From the NCBI GenBank assembly GCA_029582155.1, contig CM055905.1, positions 64,509,952-64,573,951 of the forward strand: DNA of 64,000 nt, written 5' to 3'. The stretch is from Panopea generosa (lineage: Eukaryota > Mollusca > Bivalvia > Adapedonta > Hiatellidae). Shown here piece by piece: positions 23,695 through 35,300 of this stretch. Position numbers and translations under genes: made by a program. Numbering within the stretch: position 1 is the first letter of the stretch; every line of letters begins with the position of its first letter. The notes below the pieces were generated by a model. That model worked only from the letters and a program-made list of their open reading frames with translations. It had not been told where the DNA came from and made no database searches.

Positions 23695-24005
23695 GAATGA
23701 ATGAATGAATGAATAGGGTTTTATGGCGTACCAACATATTATAGGTTGTTCGACGCCAACAGGAAGGAAGATTCCAGATTCACTCTACATGTACAAAAAC
23801 AACAAATTAATATACAGATTAAAAATAATACATCAACAAATGAATATGCAGAATGAACCTAGAACCTTGATACCTGCAGAACTGCAAGAGTTTCAGCAAA
23901 TTCTGTCGTATTACTCAAATTGTAACTTCTTACGACATGTATGAGCCACAGTGATCCTATTCTTGCCATCACTCATATGGCTCCCTGGAACCACACACAA
24001 CAAGG
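23695..24005. repeat. ~300-bp dispersed repeat, copy 2
   Basis: This is the second copy of the 22315-22625 repeat, preceded by a short (GAAT)n run. Both copies have the same orientation. Confidence 0.8.
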
Positions 24006-24427
24006 ACACAATAAGTATATCTAAACATGACATATAGGCAGAAAATGTGTTTGCCCCCCTAACAATTTTCCAGAAAAAAATGAAAAACTACGTTTAAGCT
24101 ATCTGAATTCAAATACACATTTATATAGGATATTTGAATAACATGATATTCCATTAATTCTTTATAAAACACAACAATATCTAAATGTAATAAATCTAAG
24201 GCCAAAAATAAATTATTCAATGTTTCCTAACATCTTGAAATCAACACACTATAAAGTTCCAGAACACACATACATCTATACAATGTAGCCTACCGTGCGT
24301 ATTTACAAATGGCGAATAATGCGTGATCTGCATAATTGTATATACATGTACCAACTTTCATTCAGAGAGAGAAACAATAAGAATCATTCACTGTATACTA
24401 GCAATAAAATGTAAAACATAAGAAGTA

Positions 24428-24618
24428 AGGCCATCATAAATTTGATTATCATCCCAGCTCAACACCTAATTTTCATGCCACCAGACCTTTTTTATTTTAA
24501 AAAAAAATATATATATATATAATTTTTTAAAAAAAATAAATTAAAACTAAAACTTTCTCCCCCTACTTTTTAAGAAAAATTTGGATGAGAATCTAGTAGT
24601 TAGTTTATAATGGCTTAA
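24428..24618 (-). mobile_element. ~200-bp MITE-like element, family F
   Basis: The element starts GGCCATCATAAATTTGATTA and ends AGTTAGTTTATAATGGCTTA, with an A/T homopolymer-rich middle. The ends are imperfect inverted repeats. Other copies lie at 38490-38722, 38968-39152 and 37365-37480 (partial). Confidence 0.6.
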
Positions 24619-25830
24619 GCTAAAGTTTCAAAGTTCTCACAAACATTTAATATAAGAATCTGTGGTAAGTTTCGAACATACGGGTAATCTGTTGTTCCAT
24701 ATTGGTTTATTTTTTTCTATATATAAAGTTCTAAAACAAGGCTGCTTTTCCACGGTAACTTTACAAAAAACTCTTGATTATTACGATATTTGTGACCAAA
24801 GAGACCTTCATCTTTATTTGACCTTTTTGAAAATCATCAGTATGATTATTCATCATTACAGATGTTTCTCAATGATGTTTAACTCCATTGTCAACACATT
24901 ATAGGTAGTCTGCAGAATGCACCCAGCTCTCCTAATTGGGTCCCTTAAAATAGTAATTGTAACAAGCATGCTGATTCGCTATCATTTATCAATATAAATA
25001 TAGTAGGAGGATGCTGATTGGTCTATGAATTTGACGTTGGGAAAACCACAATTGAGAACATTAATTGGTCAGTTGCTTCAGGGAAAGTTTGAATGACGCC
25101 ACAGCTTAGTAAGCGTTATATAGCTATAAATTGTGAGACAGGCATGGAATTCTCTGCTTTTTCACTGGAGGTTAACAGACCTGATTCAGGAGATATCAGG
25201 TTCTTTATAAAGACTAAATTACAGACTGTAATTTTATGGTACCCGGTTTCACTGATGGTAGAATACCTCAGGATATGACTACAGCATATGTCACTCTGTA
25301 AGTAATTTTTCACATAAGGTTTATGGATCAGGCCGAGCTCAAATCCACAACATGATCAGAGATGGATCTTGGAACGATCCATTTTCATGATGGCAGCTCA
25401 TGCAATTCAGCAATTTTATTGTTTGCAGAAACCAGACTGTCAGAACACCGTAACCATGGCAACAGTAACAATGATAATTACAATAACCTTCAGGCAGCAA
25501 ATCTTGTGATCCTTGAACTTTCACCATATTAAAAAGAGCAATCACACCATAATTATTTATTTAGGGAATTTTATCAAAAATTTTGTTTACTTTTATCTGT
25601 TGCTTCATGTGATTGGCCAATTAAGATTAACGGAAATTAATTGAATTTGTAAAAATAAAAAGTAAAGTGTATGTTTATTATAGTGTCACCCCTATTTAAA
25701 CGGCCATCCACAATGGGCTCATGAGACACCTTTACTTTCCGAAAGCTGTCTTTGCCTGGCATCAAGCTGTTAGACGTTCAGTACCCATCAATTTAACTAG
25801 CTGCTGGATTGGCAACTGGGCGCACCAGAA
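24619..25830. other. intergenic DNA without recognised genes
   Basis: Short open frames (24662-24904, 25093-25278) show no motif. Nothing else was identified. Confidence 0.4.
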
Positions 25831-25837
25831 AAAAAAC

Positions 25838-25912
25838 AAGTGCCTCCAACAGGATTCGAACCTTCTATCTCTCACTTTAGAAGCAGACGTCTTAACCACT
25901 AGGCCATGGAAG
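25838..25912 (-). mobile_element. tRNA-like sequence, probably a tRNA pseudogene or SINE head
   Basis: The minus strand reads GGCCTAGTGGTTAAGACGTC, then GAAGGTTCGAATCCTGTTGG, which are good A-box and B-box matches. The anticodon stem does not pair cleanly and the acceptor stem has mismatches, so a working tRNA is unlikely. Confidence 0.5.
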
Positions 25913-26004
25913 ATGGTAGATGTGTATGTTATATACGCACTGGCTTGGTAAACTGCTTCAAATGACTGACAGCCATTTTGATACATGAAGTTTCCACTGA
26001 CATT

Positions 26005-26747
26005 GGGTTTGTATTGGCTAATCATTAATAATCAGGAAATGAGGCAAGGCTTTGAGCATATAAACTGATAGCCCGAGTTCTATTGACTAATCAGTAACAA
26101 TCATAAGGCGGGGTTTTGTGGCATATAAACTGATAGCCTGATTTCTAATGGCTTATCACTAACAATCATGAAATGAGGCGGGACTTTGTGGCATATAAAC
26201 TGATAGCCCGAGTTCTATTGGCTAATTACTAACAATCATGAAATGAGGCGGGGCTTTGAGGCTTATAAACTAATAGCCCTAGTTCTTTTGGCTTATCACT
26301 AACAATCATGAAATGAGGCGGGGCTTTGTGGCATATAAACTGATAGCCCCAGTTCTATTGGCTAATCACTAACAATCATGAAATGAGGCGGGGCTTTGTG
26401 GCATATAAACTGATAGCCCCAGTTCTATTGGCTAATCACTAACAATCATGAAATGAGGCGGGGCTTTGTGGCATATAAACTGATAGCACCAGTTCTATTG
26501 GCTAATCACTAACAATCATGAAATGAGGCGGGGCTTTGTGGCATATAAACTGATTGACCACGTTCTATTGGCTTATCAATCATGAAATGAGGCGGGGCTT
26601 TGTGGCATATAAACTGATAGCCCCAGTTCTATTGGCTAATCACTAACAATCATGAAATGTGGCGGGGCTTTGAGGCTTATAAACTGATAGCCCGAGTTCT
26701 GTTGGCTAATCAGTAACAATCATAAGGTGTGGTTTTGTGGCATATGA
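26005..26747 (+). repeat. 70-bp tandem repeat with promoter-like motifs, ~10.5 copies
   Basis: Each unit contains CTATTGGCTAATCACTAAC (inverted CCAAT), AACAATCATGAAATG, GAGGCGGGGCTTTG (GC box) and GCATATAAACTG (TATAAA), in that order. The central units (about 26230-26650) are nearly identical and the outer ones have decayed. Confidence 0.9.
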
Positions 26748-28435
26748 ACTTCCAAAACAAAAAGTGTCAGAAAAATTAAAAAGATGTATCTTTGATATGA
26801 ATTATTTAAGAAATGCTCAGAAACTTTAACTTGATGTGCTTGGCCTTACAAGTCTACAATTCAGGGAGATAATACAAAGTTATACAATCAAGTCAATATA
26901 ATATTACATCGTATCGAGGAATTATATAGAGAAGGATTGGCAACTGATTGCAATTTTGTGGATGCTCGCATATCCACACAAAATCTTGCAATATCTCGTG
27001 TTCAATTATCTTAACTTCCATTCATGTCAGGAACACAAATCAAATTTTTACATTGCAGGGTGAAATTTTCATTAAAACAATACCATTCCCAGAAATATGT
27101 GTTTAAAAATGTTGAAGTACTTTTGACTACAAAATAACGACAAATTATGATAAATTTTCCTTCAAACCTCAAAATCTTTAATTCAAGATCATTTTGCATG
27201 ATCGAAACGTGTTTAAACACCTAAGATTACATACATCTTTCAATTATGTACAAGAAATCAGTTGCCTGTGAAAAATTAATGATTAATTTGCAAATTATAA
27301 AATAGTGTGCTATTTCATCAACATTTAGTCAGGAAATGGAAGTTTCTTATCCCTCTGTACAAGTCCTCGATCGTATGTATTGATGGCAAACTATACATGT
27401 AAACATATACATTGTATGTATTTATGTTAAAGCTATACATATAAATATAAACATCATATGTACATATTGTAAAACTCTACATGTAAATATATACATTGTA
27501 TGTATATAAGGACACAACTCAATCATAACTGTTTATGGTGCTTGATTCTACCAAAGAATTATTTGGCTTTTTTAAGTACAGTTTAAGTGGTATATAATTA
27601 TAGAAATCATATACCTTTTATTTAACGATTAAAATTAAAATGTGAATTTTTCATTGGGTAATGAAAAACATTTGGCTAGGTAAATGTTCGTTAAACCTTA
27701 ACGTTTTTCCCAACAACATTAAACCAGACTTATGTTTTTCATCGCCTGATAAAAACTCAAAATTGTGTTTTAGATGAATCTATTACACGTACATAATTTT
27801 ACCATATTGATTTTAAACAGGCAGATTATACCCATTAAACCACAAAGCCAATGTCACGATTGAAACAACGATGCTGTCAACACACTAAGTGAGTGCACAC
27901 ATTTTTATGGCAAATTATGACAAACGTCAAGTGAAACATGACACTGTGATGTCGTATCAGACAGACAAGATCATGCAACCAATGAAACGCAAGCTAGTCC
28001 TTTTTAGCTCTGCCCAGCTGTAAATGTCATCGGGAAATAAAACGCAGTAAATCTAAGTATATTTTTAGGTTAAATGCAATAGAAAAATTAATGTAAATAT
28101 AGGGGTAAATAAAAAATGTTTCAAGTCTGAAAAAAGAGTAACATCACAGCCGATACTCATTTTGAAAGGATAAATTTAATACATATTTAGTGATGTCAAG
28201 AGAATTTAAAATTGATATTATACATAAAATAAATATGAGGACTGTTTTTGTTAGAATTATCAATGTATATTACAGTATTCTTTATCAAAATGTTGAATTA
28301 ATTTGTTTCACAAAAATATCATTTGTTACTACTTTCATCAATTATTTCGCAATTTGAAGAATTCAGGTATTTTTAAATACCACACAAATGATTGCTTAAG
28401 CAACCTATTTAAATGTATAAAAGCCATCAATAAAT
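26748..28435. other. intergenic DNA downstream of QSOX
   Basis: AT-rich. It holds short diverged repeats around 27390-27500 (ATACATTGTATGTAT-like), but no exon or RNA gene is supported. The QSOX poly(A) site must lie on this side but could not be placed. Confidence 0.4.
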
Positions 28436-28439
28436 CTGG

Positions 28440-29385
28440 TTTAAATATGCCCTCTTAACAAATGTAGATCTTAAATTAGTCTATAAATTAACCCCTACCA
28501 TTACCTAAACAATTGTAAAGCTTGATTTAGTCAATGAATTAACCCTTACCTGTTGTTACCTAAACAACTGTTAAGCTTGAATTAGTCTATAAATTAACCA
28601 CTACCATTTCCTTAACAACTGTAAAGCTTGAATTAGTTTATAAATTAACCCCTACCTACCATTACCTAAACAACTGTAAAGCTTGAATTAGTGTATGAAT
28701 TAACCCTTACATACAGTTACCTAAACAGCTGTAGAGCTTGAAATAATCTATAAATTAACCCCTACCATTACCTAAACAATTGTAAAGCTTGAGTTAGTCA
28801 ATGAATTAACCCCTACCTACTGTTACCTAAACAACTGTAAAGCTTGGTTTAGTCTATAAATTAACCACTACCATTACCTAAACAACTGTAAAGCTTGATT
28901 TAGTCAATGAATTAACCCCTACCTACTGTTACCTAAACAACAGTAAAGCTTGGTTTAGTCTATAAATTAACCCCTACCATTACCTAAACAATTGTAAAGC
29001 TTGAATTCACCTATAAATTAACTCCTACCATTACCTAAACAATTGTAAAGCTTGATTTAGTCAATGAATTAACCCTTACCTACTGTTACCTAAACAACTG
29101 TTAAGCTTGAATTATTCTATAAATTAACCCCTACCTACCATTACCTAAACAACTGTAAAGCTTGAATTAGTCTATAAATTAACCCCTACCTACCATTACC
29201 TAAGCAACTGTAAAGCTTGAAATAGTCTATGAATTAACCCCTACCTACCATTACCTAAACAACTGTACAGCTTGAATTAGTCAATAAATTAACCCCTACC
29301 TACAATTACCTAAACAACTGTAAAGCTTGAATTAGTCTATAAATTAACCCCCTACCTACCATTACCTAAATATCTGCCAGGGTTT
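28440..29385 (-). repeat. 52-56-bp minisatellite overlapping the QSOX stop codon
   Basis: About 16-17 units. On the minus strand each unit reads CAGTTGTTTAGGTAATGG, then GTAGGTAGGGGTTAATTTAT and a segment with CAAGCTTTA. The QSOX coding end CAGATATTTAGGTAATGG aligns with the unit at 16 of 18 bases, including the TAA stop. The array therefore starts within the last codons and forms the proximal 3' UTR. Confidence 0.9.
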
Positions 29386-32300
29386 ATATTTCCGTCTGAC
29401 AATAAAATGATAATATAAAATTAAAATGATCACAGTGCACAACACATAAAACACCACACACATCCCCATGTCAAAGTTACTAAAACCCCACCCATATATC
29501 TGTCTTGACCCAATCTTCGCTTCTAAATTCAACTCTTCCCTTTCATTCCAAACCAACTGCTTGTCTCTGACAGTCAAGGCATTCTTGGCTCTCTCTTTTC
29601 TCTTTTTATGTTTTTCGACTTTTTGTAAACGTAAATTATGAATTGTTTCCAGATCCTTCTTCCTTTGTTGTAATTCCCACCAATCCAGTGGTTTGTTTTT
29701 CGTCATTTCAGAATTATTATTATTGGCATCAAATTCTCTCTCACCGCTATCCTCCGTTGGTTTTATGATTCCAGACTTGCCGTAAAACTGCAGCAGAAAC
29801 TCAAACACTTTATCTTCGTTAAACATGTCTCCACGGTAACAATCTGAACAAAGAGATTTGGATGGGAACTGAATCTTCGGATATTTTGGGTCTTCTGATT
29901 GGTCCCCATCTAGTCTGGCATTGGCTTTATTATGGGCTCTCCACAGCCACAAGATTGCACTGCGTGGGTTGTGGTCTGCAGACGTAATTGAGGAAGCCAT
30001 TTTAAGAAAATGGTTCACACATGTACTGCATCCGAAGAAATGTTGCATATAGCTTTGAATTGTTGATAAAACATCCAATGGTAAGTCTCTGGGATCTGGA
30101 AAATTGAAAAGTACTTTGAATCTAATTTAACGACAGCCAAAATTGTCTTAAGTAGGCAGGAAAGGGGCAAAAATGACCTTTTAAAACAGGTTAATGCTTA
30201 ATACAGGTTAATTTACTCTTAGAGCATAAAAATAGAAAATATGGTTGCTTAAGACACAGCTTTCACAGGTTTGACTGTACATTCTGTTTTAATTTCTGCA
30301 CTGGGTAATATAAGATTAAATGGTTCCTATGGAGTGACACATTCAAAGCACCATGCTAACATCTGCCCACATATTAAGTTTCATGATTACAGATACAATA
30401 AGCATAATTTAACCATCACTGTTGTTCTATATATCTAGTGCAATGTTGTTGATGGGCTTCAGACATTTTTTTCCAGCAGAATCTGTTTAGTTGTGCGTAA
30501 TATATTTATTTATACTTACTCTCTCTTCCATTTTGATATGCACCCACAGTCAGTGTATGAAATAAGGTCCACATTCCACATGGGTAACCACGGTAACGTA
30601 ACTGACTTCCTTCACACCCCACCCACACTATACGGTCTGGTAGGTAGACACTAACAGTCTGAAATATATATAGCATTATTTAAAGCCATCAAAGAATTGT
30701 TCTATTTCAGACATATGAAAAACATATTCAAATTATAGTGCTGTGGTCATTTTTTAAAAAGCTTCTGTAGAAAGTGTCCACCTCTATTAAGCAGTCACTT
30801 GTTGTAAGCAGCCAAGAAAAGTGGCATTTTAAGACAGGCTGTTGTTTAATACAGGTTACTTAGCTCTGAAAGCATATCAATGGGAAATAACAAATGTGGC
30901 TGCTTAAGACAAGTGGCTGCTTAATAGAGGTGGCCGCTTATACAGGTCTCACCGTACCTAGCAAGCTAAAGTCAATACACGCTGAGATGTACGTCATATA
31001 TACAGCATTACTGACATTACTTTAAGAAACAATTCACAAACGAGCGAAAAACATAATAAAATGATTAAAAAATACCACAAAAGAAACACAGCAGCTAAAC
31101 CATCAAAGCGTCAAATTGCTGATGTGAAGACAGCAAAGACTGAAGATATATGGCCTTTACTTATCAAACTATTTCTGAAATAAGTGCATAATGGCGGACA
31201 TTTCCGAGGTAGTGTCCCGAGGTAGCATTCCGAGGTAGTGTCCCGAGGTAGCATTCCGAGGTAGTGTTCCTAACTTTCTGACAGACCGTTTAAAATTAAG
31301 ACACTTTGTCCTCCTTGGATCCCTCATTTGCTGACATCTAAGCAAAAGACTAAAAGTTTGAAACTCTGAAAAATATCATGATTTTGATTTAAAACTTCAT
31401 CTATCACCAAGTCATTTTTACATTACCACAGTGTCACCTTGACAGTGGTGTACCATATTGATCGCAAAAATGTAGGATCTACAACCTGAGTGGCAGGTCA
31501 AAAAGGTGTAATTATGTGGGTCCCTTTGAAAATAAATTAAGCCATGAATGCAAAAATGAAAACAGAGGAAGTAGTTCACTCAACGGCAATTGTAACATGG
31601 AAAAACAGCAATTTTAGAGCAATATCTCTGTAGAGAAATTTACTCAGCATCACAAACTTTGCTTCACTCACATTTAGCTTGTGATAATCATGCATGCAAA
31701 GTTTAAATTCAATCGTTTGAAAATCTGAAAGAAATTCTCCACAAGAATGATAAAATATGGTAAATGCAACAATTTTACTAAGCGCAAGGGCAATAACTCT
31801 ACATGGAAAAATTGTTGGAGGAAGTGACAGAAGTATCGTATACATTGTGTTAGCGCACTGCAAGTCAATATCTCATTCATCACTTAGAGCAAGACATTTA
31901 AACAGACAAGCAGTTATGTTTGCGTTCAAATATATACAACTTCATGTAGATTCGCATTCTCCTAAAAAAATATTATACTGCAATGAAATTCATTAAAATC
32001 GATTTGCACCCAATGGAATCTATGAAATGTAAAATAATATAAGGTTATTTTACAGTGTTTTGTACAATATTGTAATATATTGTACTGAAAGGTATTGTGC
32101 TGAAAATATATGTTTTTTACAACAATACGTATGAGTACAATATAGTCTCATATTGTACAAAACACTGTAAAATGACCTTTTTATTCTATAACTCTACCTG
32201 AAAGAAATTTATCAAGAGTAGAGAAAAATCAAAATCCTTTCAAATAAAGTTCAAAGCGGCAAATGAGGAAAGTATTCGGATTTACTCATCGTCATGCCGA

Positions 32301-35300
32301 ACATTCTGTCAGTTGTTTATTTTTACTGTTGAAATTTCTACTAAATTCATTGCCTTTTTTTTAGTCACCATCTTGAATTTGAAACTGTGCAATATAAAAT
32401 TTCTTAGATCCAATAACCTTCTACATATTGTACGTTCACATGGTAACATCTGGGGTAGTTGATTGGCTATACACGTACAGATATGGAATAAAAGCCTTTT
32501 GACAGCAGAAATAGGAACAGATCTATTGAATTCTGAGATCCTGAACAACAAAATTTGGTCGAAAACCGAGTTTAGAAGCCCTGAGACTAATATAAAAAAT
32601 ATTCCATGGGCTTATTACTCTTTCCTGTTTAACCAGTACTTAAGCATATTCATCTCGCCAAGAAGCTGATAACTTTCCCACTTGTATCAGCAGTGAGAGA
32701 CTAATAACAACAAGATGCAATGTCCTATATCAATCATCAGGGTGACTGTAGCTGGCTGGGGATTCATGACACATGACTTGATAATCGGACACGCTACAGA
32801 CTGAGCTATCTGGGCCTGGCTCATTTCAAAGTTCAAGGCCATCAACACCTGTTACCTGCATTTCATCTATAGAATTAAGCCACTGGTCCCCTGTAAGTTC
32901 CGTATCCACATCTTTCAGCCAAACTACAACTTTCTCCAGGAAACTTTTAACAGCTTCTCTTCCAGGAAAATACTGTAAAAACATAAACAAAATGGATTTA
33001 AAGAAACAAACAGTAATAATGAAATCAATACTATGAAATAGGTAAAACCTATCAGGAAAGATGCTTTACTAACAAGCCAGTGGAATATTGCATGCAATAC
33101 ACTACCGATTTACAGATAGGACATAATTAGTGTTTGAATGACTTGTTTCTATAGATGGTGACATAAGAATTGCAGTGCCATGCCATGAGAAAATGTGGTT
33201 GTTGCCATAGCAACCACAATTTTTTTGTTAGCTGAAAAAAATGATTAAAGGATCTACACGATATCCTTATTTTTCTCTATTCTTTTGCAAAGTTTCTAAA
33301 TAGTAGCTTGGATACTTTTTTTGTTATCCAAAGAGTGGTATCTGTAATTTTGTTGTCATAGCAATCCTGATTTTTGCCCATCTGAAAAATTAAAATAACT
33401 GGCATCATCCCCCTATTGCTTTCTATCCACATGCAAAGTTTCACAATGCTAGCTTTGATGCTTTTTTAGTCATATGTTCTGATGATGGAGAGAGTTTTGT
33501 TGCCATAGCAAGCATTATTTTTATCCCACTGAAAGAATAAAATGACCTGCATTATCTCCTTATTGCCCTCTATCCACATTTAATAGTAATCTTTCCTGAC
33601 GGACGGACACCTGACAGATGCTGGGCAGATAGAGGGTGGACCTAATGATCCCCTCCGGTGAAACTGGTGTGGGGACTAATAATCACATTCTGTCATCGGG
33701 TACCTCCAAAACAGATAGATTTAAAATGAGATTACTAACGTGTTTTTTTGTGGTATCTTAGCATTTTTGTAATCATTTTAATACACAGCAGTTTACTAGG
33801 TTTTTGTTTTCATTCCATTAACTCTTTACTCTATAGATACATGTTTTCCGGCACCAATCACAGAAGGCCTATGAAAACAGTGAAGGAAGAGTTCAGATTG
33901 CTCGTAACGAGCAATCTGAACACTTCCTGCACTGTTTTCCACTCTGTCTGTTAATATAAACATAATTCACCCAATAATTCAAAAGTCTTCTATATTAGAG
34001 GTGTCCAAAGGCGTCTATATTAGAGGTGTCCAAAGGCGTCTATATTAGAGGTGTCCAAAGGCGTCTATATTAGAGGTGTCCAAAGGCGTCTATATTAGAG
34101 GTATCCAAAGGCGTCTTTATTGGAGGTGTCCAATGGGGTCTATATTAGAGGTGTCCAAAGGCATCTATATTACAGGTGTTCAAAGGCGTCTATATGAAGT
34201 AAAGTGTTAAGACAGGTTTGACTGTATATTACCTACCTTTGCCAAAAGACTGACAAAATGTTTCAGGGCAGAGAGTTTCTCTCCCTCTATGTTCCTATGT
34301 ATCGCTATTTCTTGTCTGAATGAATAATGTAAGGTTGACTCCAGATCCTGCATGTACACACCGGGTCTGAAATAGAAACGTCAGACCTACATATACACAC
34401 CGGGTCTGAAATTAAAACGTCAGACCTACATATACACACCGGGTCTGAAATAGAAAAATCAGACCTATAAATACACACCGGGTCTGAAATTGAAATGTCA
34501 CACCTACATATACACACCGGGTCTGAAATAGAAACATCAGACCTACATATACACACCGGGTCTGAAATTGAAATGTCACACCTACATATACACAACGGGT
34601 CTGAAATAGAAATGTCAAACCTACATATACACGGGGTCTGAAATTGATATGTCACACATACATATACACACCTGGTCTGAAATAGAAATGTCAGACCTAC
34701 ATATACACCGGGTCTGAAATAGAAACGTCAGACCTACATATACACACCAGGTCTGAAAATGAAACGTCAGACCTACATATACATACCCGGTCTGAAATAG
34801 AAACGTCAGACCAATATATACACATCGGGTCTGAAATTGAAATGTCACACCTACATTTATGCACCGGGTCTGAAATAGAAACGTCAGACCTACATATACA
34901 CAATGGGTCTGAAACAGAAACGTCAGACCTACATATACACACCGGGTCTGAAATTGAAAAGTCAGACCTACATATACACACCGGGTCTGAAATAGAAACG
35001 TCAGACCTATATATACACACCAGGTCTGAAATTGAAATGTCACACCTACATATACACACTGGGTCTGAAATTGAAACTTCAGACCTACATATACACAGAG
35101 GGTCTGAAATAGAAACATCAGACCTACATATACACACCGGGTCTGAAATAGAAACGTCAGACCTACATATACATACCCGGTCTGAAATAGAAACGTCAGA
35201 CCAATATATACACACCGGGTCTGAAATTGAAATGTCACACCTACATATACGCACCGGGTCTGAAATAGAAACGTCAGACCTACATATACACAATGGGTCT

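Noticed and set aside
31576-31996. Overlapping open frames in QSOX intron 8
   Set aside because: They lie in a dispersed repeat, with no domain and no conserved residues.
34338-34341. Alternative QSOX exon 7 acceptor at TACATGCAG|GATCTGG
   Set aside because: With the exon 6 phase it gives an early stop. The acceptor at 34367 keeps the frame and restores the family motif VYMQDLES.
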